Origin: JBCCMQ01 sp039026235 | Lineage (GTDB): Bacteria > Pseudomonadota > Alphaproteobacteria > Rhodobacterales > Rhodobacteraceae | DNA length: 64,000 nucleotides | Direction of reading: 5' to 3' | Assembly (NCBI GenBank): GCA_039026235.1 | Contig: JBCCMQ010000003.1 | Coordinates: 62,001 to 126,000, forward strand | Shown here: in pieces, positions 8,698 through 16,813 of the stretch | Layout of the letters: each line of letters starts with the position of its first letter | How positions within the stretch are numbered: position 1 is the first letter of the stretch | Position numbers and translations under genes: made by a program | The notes under the pieces: generated by a model | What the model was told of the DNA's origin: nothing | What the model saw: the letters and a program-made list of their open reading frames with translations, nothing else | The model's database searches: none

Positions 8698-9340
8698 TAA
8701 AAAAGGCGCTTGGCAGGCGACTTGCTCGGGTGCTTGGTTGTCCACGTGCCGATAGGGCTTGCCGTGCATTGATTGCCAGTCTTTGACAGCATCAAGGGCA
8801 AGCCTGATTGTCACATCCATGCCGAAGTAACGATAGGTGCCCAGCCTGCCGACAAAGGTGACCCCTTGCTCAGCTTCCGCCGCCGCCCGGTCATCGTTAA
8901 GAACAGTGTCGCCCGCTGTAAGATGGATTGGGTAGTAGGGTACGTCGTCTGGTCCAAGGTATCTCCTCGTCGCAGTAGTTCATGACAGCACAGCCCTGCA
9001 AGTCGCCATCGCCTTCGACGCGCTTGAAATCGATTGTCCTGTACTGCAGGCGTCCATAGCGGTGGCCGAAATAAGCATCGACGTGCCCCGTCCAAAACAC
9101 ATGATCGAAGTGGCCGGTTCCGGCTGGTTCAAGTCCCGTATTCTGATGAACGTCGATGTTCGGATGATCCAGGATATTCTCGATCAAGCGCGTGTAACCG
9201 TGTTCCGGCGTGCCCTGGAAACGGTGGTTGAAATAGTTGTCGTCATAGTTGAACCGAACCGGCAACCCTTTGAGGATCGACGCAGGTATTTCCGTGGGAT
9301 TTCGCTAATCTCGAAACGGCTTGTGCACCCTATCTTGATA
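8698..9340 (-). pseudogene. glf: UDP-galactopyranose mutase remnant
   Basis: Segments of Glf are recognisable in more than one minus-strand frame. Frame a, about 9295-8930, reads TEIPASILKGLPVRFNYDDN, then HRFQGTPEHGYT, DHVFWTGHVDAYFGHRYGRL and QGCAVMNYCDEEIPWTR. Frame b, about 8950-8698, continues DDVPYYPIHLTAGD, VTFVGRLGTYRYFGMDVTI and RLALDAVKDWQS. The roughly 30 residues normally between the two (the WTR...EHKHF region) are missing, so a deletion plus frameshift separates them. Upstream of 9295 the frame hits a TAG, and only weak traces of the GYTxKQWG region follow in other frames. Glf converts UDP-galactopyranose to UDP-galactofuranose, so this lineage probably once made galactofuranose-containing polymer and lost it at this locus. 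Confidence 0.85.
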
Positions 9341-10005
9341 ACGAAGCTGAGCAAAAACGCGTGGCGGAGAATGCACTCGACGCGATTTCCGCGGCTTTGA
9401 AGCCGCGCGCGTTTCTGGATCGTCTTGAGCTTGTTATAGGGAAGTGTCTGGCTCCTGAATAATACACTCGGTCCCTTTCTGTTCGGCCCATGCATGTTCA
9501 CCGGTTTTCGAAACTCGGTTTCTTTGCCTGCGGTGATCAAAGATTGCGACTGTTAAATTTCCGGCCGAATTTGGACGAGTCTATACCGATCAAGGGCGTT
9601 TCCCGCGGACCTGCATGAGCGCTGACGCGTATCCATGCTGAGTACGCGCGGTCAGGATTGGCTAGAGCAGTTGAAGGATGACCTTGGGCCAACGTATTGC
9701 AATGACGTCGCTTTTCTTTCCAAACGCTTTCGTGAAGAAGCTGCGCCGCATCGGATTTTTGATCGTCCTCAGTAGCAAGGTATCGAGGCGAGGTTTCTCA
9801 TGAACAAAACGGGTCGCGGCGCGCGTGAAGAGTTTTCCGAACCGGGGTCTGCCGCCATGCTGCGCGGCGCTTTTGGTGGCGTGCGCGTTTCCTGTCGCGT
9901 GCAGTGCCTTACGCGGGGCTTCAAGCTGAAAGAGTGCCCATTCGGTACGTCCTGCATGATGACCGACCGACATGGATAACAGCTTAGGCGTTGCCCCGCG
10001 TCACC
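9341..10005. other. Gap without a convincing gene; one weak minus-strand ORF
   Basis: Between the glf remnant and the iron operon. A 103-codon minus-strand ORF (9973 to 9662) starts MSVGHHAGRTEWALF and ends KKSDVIAIRWPKVILQLL. It has no visible ribosome-binding site and no family I recognise, so I do not call it a gene. Another minus-strand stretch, about 9540-9400, reads ETEFRKPVNMHGPNRKGP and runs on into the glf remnant. It may be further decayed coding sequence. No terminator or repeat is obvious. Confidence 0.4.
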
Positions 10006-11082
10006 CTAGACAGGAATTAGGTGGTTATCCCATTTGATTGCGTGTTCGGTCGTTTTCTTCTCGCCGGTCAAGACGTTCTGAAACGTCTTTCCCAACCCGC
10101 TGGTCAGAAAGAAATCCACGGACGTCTGCGCAACGCCGCAAACGTCTTCGATTTCAATTTGGGACAAAAGATCACCCGTGTCCGTCGCGTACATATGAAC
10201 CACACCGCCGCGGGGCGATGTGGCTGCTACAAAGTCCATTGCCTTTGAAATCGCCACGCTTCCCACATAACCCACCAGCCTTTTCAGATACCGGTCTGGT
10301 GGTTCCAAAAGAATTTCCTTGGAACCCCGCCGATGCAGACCAAGAAGGGGAGGGTGGGCAACCACGTCGCCTTGCCACTGCATGGCGAATGCCAGGGTCC
10401 CGTCCGGTGCAACGGCCAGATGGCGTATGGAATTCTTGCGCAGGGCTTGGTCGAGCTCAATCCGCTCCACCACCTCGCCGGACATGCTGACATAGCTGAG
10501 ATTGGGCTGCATCGTCGGTATGTTCAGTTTGGTGCGCCCGGCTTCGGGGTGTGTTTCGATCCCGCCATTTGCAACGGCCAGTGTTTGTCCATCCGGCATC
10601 AGTTTCATGTCATGGGGTCCGGTTCCACCAGAAAAAAACTCGCCGATCCGCTGATAGCCATTACGGGCGTCCCAGATGCCAATGATGCCTTCGCCGCTCT
10701 CATAGTCGTTTTCGGTGGTGAACAGGGTGTCTCCGTCATCTGAAAAAGTACCGTGTCCATAGAAATGGCGATCAGCGGGGGCATGTAGTCGGGCTGTTTC
10801 ACGCCCCGTTGCGCAATCGATAACGAGTGCGAAGGTTCCGGGACGGCGGGCAAAGGCCACGGCTTCGGCCCGCGTGGGGTGGGCGGCGGCGGCATGGCCT
10901 CTGTCAGGAAGCGGAAGTTCAAAAACGATTTCACCGTTGCCGTTGAGACCGCAGAGCACGTATGAACCGTTGGGCCTTAACCCCGCTGACAGAAAGTCAG
11001 GGCTTCCGGCTTCCGCCCAGGTGGTCTGAGGGCAGAGGCCGGCGGCGAGCATTCCCGACAGAAACGCGCGCCTGTCGGTCAT
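10006..11082 (-). CDS. DUF1513 protein with Tat-like signal
   Basis: 358 residues from the ATG at 11082, which overlaps the TGA of the preceding imelysin gene (TGATG), indicating translational coupling. The N-terminus MTDRRAFLSGMLAAGLCP is Tat-like, ending near the AEA at about 25, so the protein is probably exported folded. The body looks like a seven-bladed beta-propeller: repeated segments such as HGTFSDDGDTLFTTEND, PHDMKLMPDGQTLAVANGG and RHLAVAPDGTLAFAMQ. DUF1513 genes commonly close imelysin/di-heme operons tied to iron acquisition. The biochemical role is not established. Here it is the last gene of the hemP operon. Confidence 0.88.
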   Translation of the reverse strand: MTDRRAFLSGMLAAGLCPQTTWAEAGSPDFLSAGLRPNGSYVLCGLNGNGEIVFELPLPDRGHAAAAHPTRAEAVAFARRPGTFALVIDCATGRETARLHAPADRHFYGHGTFSDDGDTLFTTENDYESGEGIIGIWDARNGYQRIGEFFSGGTGPHDMKLMPDGQTLAVANGGIETHPEAGRTKLNIPTMQPNLSYVSMSGEVVERIELDQALRKNSIRHLAVAPDGTLAFAMQWQGDVVAHPPLLGLHRRGSKEILLEPPDRYLKRLVGYVGSVAISKAMDFVAATSPRGGVVHMYATDTGDLLSQIEIEDVCGVAQTSVDFFLTSGLGKTFQNVLTGEKKTTEHAIKWDNHLIPV

Positions 11083-12074
11083 CAATCGCCATCCAGAGAG
11101 TTAAAGCCGGCGGTTATGCCGAGGCGGGGCCCAAGACCTTCAAGCAGCAAGCGCCGCGTGCTAACAATGTCCTGGCGCAGGGCCTCGACCTTGAAACGTT
11201 TCCCCGGGTCCGCGACCCCCTCAAACACCGGATCATCGAGGTCGGTGGCTCGCCGCAGGGCTGACTGGAACGCCGCGTCAACCTCAGCGTCGCCCTCGGA
11301 AAGAAGAGCTGCGAGGGCGCGTGTGGCCTCCAATGATAAAACGACATGGCGCAGCGAACGCCCGGACCGGCGTGCCTCTGCCCGATTGGGTCTTGGCCGG
11401 TCAAAGGTCCCTAGCGGGCGCGCAAGTCGCGTATCCGAAGTGAACTCAAGCCCCGTGGACAGGGCGGTAAAGAACTGCTGGGCCGCTTCGGTCGCGGTTC
11501 TGTAGGTGTCATTGCCGGGGTTCGACATCAACGCGCCGTAGCCATTTTCCCAGCCATCCAGAATGGCAGAGGCGTTTGCAGAAATGTCCAAAGTAACCGC
11601 CTGCAGCAAGGCGCAGCGATAGTCGGCAATACCGTCTCCGGCAAATTGCGGATCGAATAACAAAAACTCCAAAGCATAAAACCCGCGCACGGCCACCGAT
11701 ACCGTTGCAAAGTCTTCTGGCGTCTCGATGACGGGGTCCTGCGCGCTGATCAGCCCGCCCAGCGTCTTGGGCGTCGAGCCGCGCGGATCCGGCCAGAAAG
11801 CCAGCGCAAACGATCGGTCTTCGGTTTCGGATGGCCCGAAACGCAAATGACTGACGCCGACCCATGCGTCAAAGGCATCGTGATAGGCATCACGGAGCCC
11901 CTCGCTGGTTGGCGCGCAGTCGGACGCTGCGGCGTTTGCCAGATCCATCGCCTCGGTTTCAAGAAGACGGTAACCGGGCAGAACATGGCCGTCGACAATC
12001 GTTCCGATGTCGGGTGTCTCTGCCAGCGCAGGGACAGCCAGAAAGATTGCCACTGCCGAAAAACATGCGCGCAT
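11082..12074 (-). CDS. Imelysin family protein (second copy in operon)
   Basis: 330 residues starting at the ATG at 12074, preceded by GGAGAG and overlapping by one base the TGA of the di-heme gene. A signal peptide (MRACFSAVAIFLAVPALA) is followed by an all-helical imelysin domain with the conserved GxHxxE-like segment seen here as VRGFYALEFLLFDP near 135. Note that the canonical His of GYHAIEFLLWG is replaced by Tyr (FYALEF). Imelysins are periplasmic proteins of iron-regulated loci, once classed as peptidase M75, with a proposed role in iron uptake rather than proteolysis. Its start could be drawn 32 codons further upstream, but that extension reads through the previous gene's end and lacks a signal peptide. 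Confidence 0.88.
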   Translation of the reverse strand: MRACFSAVAIFLAVPALAETPDIGTIVDGHVLPGYRLLETEAMDLANAAASDCAPTSEGLRDAYHDAFDAWVGVSHLRFGPSETEDRSFALAFWPDPRGSTPKTLGGLISAQDPVIETPEDFATVSVAVRGFYALEFLLFDPQFAGDGIADYRCALLQAVTLDISANASAILDGWENGYGALMSNPGNDTYRTATEAAQQFFTALSTGLEFTSDTRLARPLGTFDRPRPNRAEARRSGRSLRHVVLSLEATRALAALLSEGDAEVDAAFQSALRRATDLDDPVFEGVADPGKRFKVEALRQDIVSTRRLLLEGLGPRLGITAGFNSLDGD

Positions 12075-13609
12075 CAAAGGCTCTCCAGGAATTTTATCAG
12101 GGCTGCACGATCTGCCGGTGGCATGTCGACCACATTGTCGCGCTGGGATTCCGCCTCGCCGCCATGCCACAGGATCGCCTCCAGCAAAGATCGGGCACGG
12201 CCATCATGCAGGAAATAGGTGTGGCCGGACACCTGCTGTGTCAGGCCGATGCCCCAAAGCGGCGGCGTACGCCATTCCGAGCCATTGGCGCTGGCCTCTG
12301 GCCGGTTGTCGGCCAGACCCGGTCCCATGTCGTGAAGGAGCATGTCCGTGTAGGGCCAAATCAACTGAAAACTCTGTTCTGGCTGGTCCTGCAGCCTGTG
12401 CGTGACGAACGCTGGCTGGTGGCAGGCTGTACATCCGGTGGTGTAGAAAACCTCCTTGCCACGCAGAACAGTCGGGTCGTCCACATCGCGCCGGACCGGC
12501 ACGCCAAGATTGCGACTGTAGAAGGTGACCATCGCGAGACCTTCGTCGTCGATTTCAAAAACGCGGTCGTCCTTGTCTCCGTGGATTGCGTTGCGGCAGC
12601 CGATCTGGTTTTTGGTGCATTCGCCCCATGCCGCTGGAAACAGTGGGCTTGAGATCCCGATATCGCCAGCAAATGCGTCAGCCGACTGATGCCGTAAGGT
12701 GGGTATTCCGGCCTTCAGGCCAAACCGGCCCAACATCGGCCTTTCATATTCGGTTGACCAGACGATGTTCGGGCGCCCGGATATGCCGTCGCCATTCAAA
12801 TCGTCCGGGTCGGCCAGAGCCAGAATGTCAGCGGCTGGAATTGCCTCGAGCAAGCCCAGGCCGATCATCTGTGGAGCGACACGGGGGCTAAGCATGGCGT
12901 CCGGGTGAAGCGGGCCGTAGCCAAGATTTTCCGTCCGGTAGGTTGGCGCCCGCAACTGGGCGATCTCGCCGCCGGACAGCGCAACTTCGAACTCTTCATA
13001 GTCGATCTGCAGGCTGTATTCCGAAGTGTGCCCGGGAAGGCTGAAATCCTGCATCTGCTTGCCGTAGTTGGGCTCGGGCAGCGTCGCCAGGTACCCTTCG
13101 ATTTCCGCAACGGCATCATCTGGCGTGCCGGGAATGGATACCCTCAACAGCATCGATACCGAATTGTCGTCGGCTGCCGCAGGCGGGTGCCCGCGCCCAT
13201 CCTTGATGTGGCAGCGCTGGCATGACCGCGCGTTGTAGAGCGGTCCCAAACCGTCCGAGGCCAGCGTCGAAGACGGCGACGAAACCCATAGTTTGCGGAA
13301 CATTCCGTTGCCAACGTTGAACGCCAGCCTGTCGTCGAATGAGATGTTGCCCGACGGCTGGGAAAAGGTGTTCGCATCTGGCGTGACGCGCACGGTCGCG
13401 GCGCCTGCGGACATCTTCTCAAACTTGTGGGGTTGATCAAACTCTGTCGTCGGGGCGGTGACGGCGGCAATCCGGTCTGCCTCGCTTTCGGTTCGGTCTA
13501 TGATATTGAGATGCGGATCTTCGGCCAGCCCAGCAAGTGCGGTGACCGGAAGAAGACAGGCAAATGTCAAAAACAACGGGCGCATCTGAAGCATGTTCGT
13601 TGCTAGCAC
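12074..13609 (-). CDS. Di-heme oxidoreductase-like c-type cytochrome (DUF1111)
   Basis: About 500 residues with an N-terminal signal (MRPLFLTFACLLPVTALAG) and two c-type heme sites: CQRCH near 132 and CTACH near 390. The region between includes LRAPTYRTENLGYGPLHPDA and NGDGISGRPNIVWS, typical of the DUF1111/di-heme oxidoreductase family distantly related to MauG. It is periplasmic by signal and heme content. The annotated GTG start at 13609 is weak; ATGs at 13594 and 13585 give a cleaner signal peptide. It lies between two imelysin genes in the iron operon, so it may change the redox state of iron or heme during uptake. That is an inference. Confidence 0.9.
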   Translation of the reverse strand: MLATNMLQMRPLFLTFACLLPVTALAGLAEDPHLNIIDRTESEADRIAAVTAPTTEFDQPHKFEKMSAGAATVRVTPDANTFSQPSGNISFDDRLAFNVGNGMFRKLWVSSPSSTLASDGLGPLYNARSCQRCHIKDGRGHPPAAADDNSVSMLLRVSIPGTPDDAVAEIEGYLATLPEPNYGKQMQDFSLPGHTSEYSLQIDYEEFEVALSGGEIAQLRAPTYRTENLGYGPLHPDAMLSPRVAPQMIGLGLLEAIPAADILALADPDDLNGDGISGRPNIVWSTEYERPMLGRFGLKAGIPTLRHQSADAFAGDIGISSPLFPAAWGECTKNQIGCRNAIHGDKDDRVFEIDDEGLAMVTFYSRNLGVPVRRDVDDPTVLRGKEVFYTTGCTACHQPAFVTHRLQDQPEQSFQLIWPYTDMLLHDMGPGLADNRPEASANGSEWRTPPLWGIGLTQQVSGHTYFLHDGRARSLLEAILWHGGEAESQRDNVVDMPPADRAALIKFLESL

Positions 13610-13667
13610 CGGAAAGCAATGATGGCGCGGTCAAAAGTTGCCGCGCCATCAAGCGACTTGGACGGAC

Positions 13668-14939
13668 CTACTGGAAAACGGCGTCCGGATTGTCCAGGCT
13701 GTCGGATCCTTCGATCTCGATGCCCGATGCGCCAAGGGCTGCGATGACGCGTTCAATTGACCGCGTCTGATCGATCAACCCATTCACCCCGCCCATGATC
13801 AGGGCCTCACCGGCAGCATTGCCGCGTTCCAGCATCATATCGTAGGTGAAACCAGATTCTGCTGCTGTCTTGATCTTGCCAAGCGCCAGGACGGCGGCCG
13901 CGAGCTTGACCTTCATTTCGGCATCAAGGCTTTCGTCCGTTGCCGCCACGAGGTCAGACAATGACGGTCCTTCAACCACGGTGCCGTCAACGCCGGTGTA
14001 GCTGCCAAGATAGACCGACTGTATGCCCACGCCGTTGTAGTAGTGGTCGTTGTGGGTGTTGTCGGCAAAGCAGGAATGCTCTTCCTCTGGATCGTTCAGC
14101 ATGACGCCAAGGCGCATACGCTCACCGGCGGTCTCGCCGTAGGACAGCGATCCCATGCCGGTCAGGATGGTCGCGATCCCTGCGTCTTCGTCGGCGAGCA
14201 CGCTTGCGCGGGCTTCGCCGCCTTCCGACCACTGGGCGACGATCCATTCCAGATCAGATATGAGAAGGTCCGTTGCGGCCTTAAGGTACTCGCCACGACG
14301 GTCGCAGTTGCCACCGGTGCAGGCGTCACCCGATGCATAGTCAGTCCAGGGCCGATTGCCAGCCCCGGCGCCGTGACCGTTCAGGTCTTGACCCCAAAGA
14401 AGGAATTCCACCGCGTGATAGCCGGTGGCAACGTTGGCTTCGACACCGTCGGCTTCCTGCAGCGTTTCTTCCAGCAGCGCCGGTGTGATGGTCGACGCAT
14501 CGAAATTGGATCCGGACAGCGTGAAGCTGGCGTTCGCGATCACATTGAGCGCGGCTGCTTCATTCTCGTCGGTCGGACCGCCGTAAGAGGCATCAACGTA
14601 GTCAATCAGACCTTCATCCAGCGGCCAAGCATTCACTTTGCCTTCCCAGTCATCGACGATGGCGTTGCCAAAGCGGTAAACCTCGGTCTGCTGGTACGGC
14701 ACACGGGCGGCGAGCCATGCAGCCTTTGTCGCTTCCAGCGCTTCTGCAGACGGATCCGCCAGCAAGGCATCAACGGCCGCTTGAAGTCGCTGCGCGGTAA
14801 CCAGACTGTCCGTATAGTTCGCCTCGGCGATATCGGCATACGTTTCAAGTATCGCCGACTTGCTTACGTGTCCGCCCGCCATGGCTACGGTGCCGAAGCC
14901 CAGGGCCAATGCACTCGTGGCAAGGGTCAGGGTTTTCAT
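13668..14939 (-). CDS. Imelysin family protein
   Basis: 423 residues with a signal peptide (MKTLTLATSALALGFGTVAMA) and the canonical imelysin signature GYHAVEFLLWGQDLNG near 165-180. This copy keeps the GxHxxE pattern that the second copy lacks. Further landmarks are VPYQQTEVYRFGNAIVDDWE near 85, a Cys pair in GDACTGGNCDRRGEYLKAA, and the C-terminal imelysin helices. It is predicted periplasmic or lipid-associated and belongs to the iron operon, 17 bp after the Cys-rich gene and 58 bp before the di-heme gene. Proteolytic activity in this family is doubtful; an iron-binding or iron-uptake role is more likely. Confidence 0.93.
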   Translation of the reverse strand: MKTLTLATSALALGFGTVAMAGGHVSKSAILETYADIAEANYTDSLVTAQRLQAAVDALLADPSAEALEATKAAWLAARVPYQQTEVYRFGNAIVDDWEGKVNAWPLDEGLIDYVDASYGGPTDENEAAALNVIANASFTLSGSNFDASTITPALLEETLQEADGVEANVATGYHAVEFLLWGQDLNGHGAGAGNRPWTDYASGDACTGGNCDRRGEYLKAATDLLISDLEWIVAQWSEGGEARASVLADEDAGIATILTGMGSLSYGETAGERMRLGVMLNDPEEEHSCFADNTHNDHYYNGVGIQSVYLGSYTGVDGTVVEGPSLSDLVAATDESLDAEMKVKLAAAVLALGKIKTAAESGFTYDMMLERGNAAGEALIMGGVNGLIDQTRSIERVIAALGASGIEIEGSDSLDNPDAVFQ

Positions 14940-14956
14940 GGTTCACTGTCCTTTTC

Positions 14957-15424
14957 TTAGTGAAGTGTTGTTGGGATTTCAGAATATCGCTCTGCCTTCA
15001 GCGCCATACGTCGCAGGGCAAGGCCAAATTCCTGAGCAAGACCAACCAGTGCCGGGGCCATGTTGGGGCTTACAATTGTTGTTGCGATCAACAAGGCATC
15101 ATCTCTCTCGCCTTCACTCGCGTACCCGATGAAATTCGCAAAACACGATTCATCGGCGCCGAGGCATTTGCAACTGACGTGATGCCGCATTAGCGGGCGC
15201 CGCCCGTGCCGAACGCAAAGATCGCAAAGGCATTCGAAGGATCGCAGCGCCTCGCTTCCCTCTTGAGGGCCGAGCGCATTGGCGAAGTCACTCCAAACCT
15301 GTCGTTTGGAATCGGGCCCGTCGCACCACAGTCTAAGGTACATGACTGCCCCCGCTTCGACCGGCCCAAGTTCGGTAAGATAGCCGACGGGCGCTCCGCC
15401 GCGGTGGGAGCCGGCAGCGCTCAT
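14957..15424 (-). CDS. Cys-rich protein of the hemP-imelysin operon
   Basis: 155 residues with no family I can name. The ATG at 15424 shares four bases with the hemP stop (ATGA), so translation is coupled to hemP. The centre is rich in Cys and His: CLCDLCVRHGRRPL at about 67-80, then RHHVSCKCLGADESCF at about 81-97. That makes six or seven candidate metal ligands within 35 residues. The rest is helical with hydrophobic faces (DDALLIATTIVSPNMAPALVGLA). No signal peptide is visible, so it is probably cytoplasmic. Its position between hemP and imelysin suggests iron, heme or Fe-S handling, but this is inference from context. Confidence 0.8.
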   Translation of the reverse strand: MSAAGSHRGGAPVGYLTELGPVEAGAVMYLRLWCDGPDSKRQVWSDFANALGPQEGSEALRSFECLCDLCVRHGRRPLMRHHVSCKCLGADESCFANFIGYASEGERDDALLIATTIVSPNMAPALVGLAQEFGLALRRMALKAERYSEIPTTLH

Positions 15425-15588
15425 TTCGTGAGGATCAGTTTACCCGCACGCGTAATACGCAGAGTGTAGAGTTGATCTTCGAGTTTGATCCGGGCCAAAT
15501 CACCGCCCTTCGTCAGATCAACCGCCTCATACAGAGGGAGAGTGTCTTCCGGACGCACGAGCGCCTCTTTTGCAATGCTTACCACCAT
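15421..15588 (-). CDS. hemP: Hemin uptake protein HemP
   Basis: 55 residues, recovered by translating the minus strand. The sequence ends KGGDLARIKLEDQLYTLRIT then RAGKLILTK, the hallmark of HemP (small proteins with a conserved LxGxxxxIxHxxxxYxLRxTRxGKLILTK core). HemP is needed for heme uptake in several proteobacteria and is usually iron-repressed; it has been described as an activator of heme receptor expression. ATG at 15588 with GGAGCGG about 8 nt upstream; an in-frame GTG at 15600 is the alternative. Its start overlaps the end of an upstream 50-codon ORF, and its stop overlaps the next gene. No heme receptor gene is in the window. Confidence 0.92.
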   Translation of the reverse strand: MVVSIAKEALVRPEDTLPLYEAVDLTKGGDLARIKLEDQLYTLRITRAGKLILTK

Positions 15589-15731
15589 AATCCGCTCCAC
15601 TCACCTTTTTCAGCTTTGTCGATAAGCCATTCAATGTTGAAGAGGCTCGGCCGGCTCAGATCAAGAGCTGCAAGCACGGCCTGGCGCCAGTCTGACGCAG
15701 TGTTCTCGGCTTGTGCGTAGGCCAGTTTCAT
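15579..15731 (-). CDS. 50-residue micro-ORF overlapping hemP start
   Basis: ATG at 15731 preceded by AAGGGGGTGG, giving MKLAYAQAENTASDWRQ and then a helical middle (VLAALDLSRPSLFNIEWLI) ending EKGEWSGLWW. It overlaps the first 10 bases of hemP in another frame, an arrangement typical of translational coupling. The strong ribosome-binding site, normal codon use and Trp-rich C-terminus suggest a real peptide, or a leader that controls hemP translation. I recognise no family. It is the first reading frame after the putative iron operator at 15805-15835. Confidence 0.65.
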   Translation of the reverse strand: MKLAYAQAENTASDWRQAVLAALDLSRPSLFNIEWLIDKAEKGEWSGLWW

Positions 15732-15804
15732 CAGCCCACCCCCTTCGGGATCTCAGTGCAATCCGCTCGCGCCAGATTCGGCCGCGCGCTCCATAATCTA
15801 TAAC

Positions 15805-15835
15805 TGAGTGATTTAGTCAGATATGTCAATCTGAC
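15805..15835 (-). promoter_or_regulatory. Putative iron-responsive operator of the hemP operon
   Basis: Two overlapping dyads lie about 75-100 bp upstream of the micro-ORF start. One is TGA-N9-TCA at 15805-15819, the form described for RirA iron-responsive operators in alphaproteobacteria. The other is a perfect inverted repeat GTCAGAT-ATGTCA-ATCTGAC at 15816-15835. The surrounding sequence is the AT-richest part of the intergenic region, as expected for a promoter. Which regulator binds (RirA, Irr, Fur/Mur) cannot be decided by eye. Confidence 0.55.
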
Positions 15836-16075
15836 AAATATGGTCAGGATAGTGGAGCGTATCGCCGCACCTCTGACGTTTTGTTCTTGCGGGCTTTTTC
15901 CAGATTCGGCCGGGATTTTTCAGGAAAGTGTCGGCCGGCGCAAGCAACGGAGACGTTACTCTTCAGCACGCTGTGCAAAGGCGGATAGTGTACGGTTCCG
16001 TCCGGCGTTCCGTGCGTACAAATTGCCAACTGCATCCAGTCCCATTATTATCTGGACGTCTGGGGGAGACACCGC

Positions 16076-16813
16076 GTGGGACTTGAGTGGAACTACACGT
16101 CTGGGGACTTTGCCGAGGTCGAACTCGCGACCCGGCGTGCCCTTGCGCAGTACCGCAACGGTGCCAAGATCATCAAAGTCGGCAGAACCAACAGCCCTGA
16201 ACGGCGCTACAAGGAACACCAGTCGGACCGCACCCGCGCCCGTGCGAAACCCTGGAAACGGATGATCGTTCTGCACGAATGCAGCAGCCTACATGAAGTT
16301 AAACTTGCCGAAGGAAAGCTCATCAAATGGCTGCGCGCCAAGGGCTATGATTGGGCCCCTGCGAAATCCAAATCCCTTGGCAATCAGCGCGGGCCAGAAG
16401 CCGTCTATGACGGCGAAGAGTACTTTGTGTACGTGCTGTTAGACAGCTACGGCGAGCCGGTGAAAGAGCCTGAATGGCTGTATTCAACCGGACATCTCAA
16501 GGATGTGGCGCCCAACCTAAAGCAGGCGCTCGCGGTCTATGGCCGGAAGAACAAGCACATCAAGGTGGGGCGGACCAACGATCCCGGGCGGCGCTGGCGC
16601 GAACATCAGGCGGAACGCGCCAGTGCGAATGACGCTTGGGAACGGATGGTGGTCGTCTACGCGACGTCCAGTTTCAGTTATGCGGCCCAGTGCGAAAAGT
16701 TGCTGATCGACTATGCCGACGAGGCAGGCTTCGATGCCGAGCCGTGGAATGACATCCGCGGCTCTGACAAGCCGCTGCCCAGCACAAATTTCATCTACGT
16801 TCTGGTGGATTGA
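16076..16813 (+). CDS. Tandem GIY-YIG/T5orf172-like protein
   Basis: 245 residues built from two related units. Each has a core IKVGRTN-S/D-P-x-RR-x-x-EHQ (residues 33-49 and 162-178), which resembles the KIGRT..P..R...H segment of GIY-YIG/T5orf172 (MUG113-like) nuclease domains. The second unit also has the leading strand YFVYVLLD (116-123). The first unit lacks this strand, while the very C-terminus ends NFIYVLVD, like the start of a third unit. The GTG at 16076 is supported by GGGGGAGA upstream. Codons just before it read YYLDVWG in frame, reminiscent of YVLLDSYG, back to a TAG at 15986. Function is unknown; nucleic-acid cleavage or binding is plausible. The 3' end overlaps the convergent nitrile hydratase accessory gene by 23 bp. 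Confidence 0.7.
   Translation: MGLEWNYTSGDFAEVELATRRALAQYRNGAKIIKVGRTNSPERRYKEHQSDRTRARAKPWKRMIVLHECSSLHEVKLAEGKLIKWLRAKGYDWAPAKSKSLGNQRGPEAVYDGEEYFVYVLLDSYGEPVKEPEWLYSTGHLKDVAPNLKQALAVYGRKNKHIKVGRTNDPGRRWREHQAERASANDAWERMVVVYATSSFSYAAQCEKLLIDYADEAGFDAEPWNDIRGSDKPLPSTNFIYVLVD

Noticed and set aside
9662..9973. 103-codon minus-strand ORF as a new gene
   Set aside because: No ribosome-binding site, no homology recognised and decayed sequence next to it; kept only as a note in the gap entry.
14043..14960. 305-codon plus-strand ORF over the imelysin gene
   Set aside because: Antisense to an imelysin with clear signature; composition is typical of a shadow frame.
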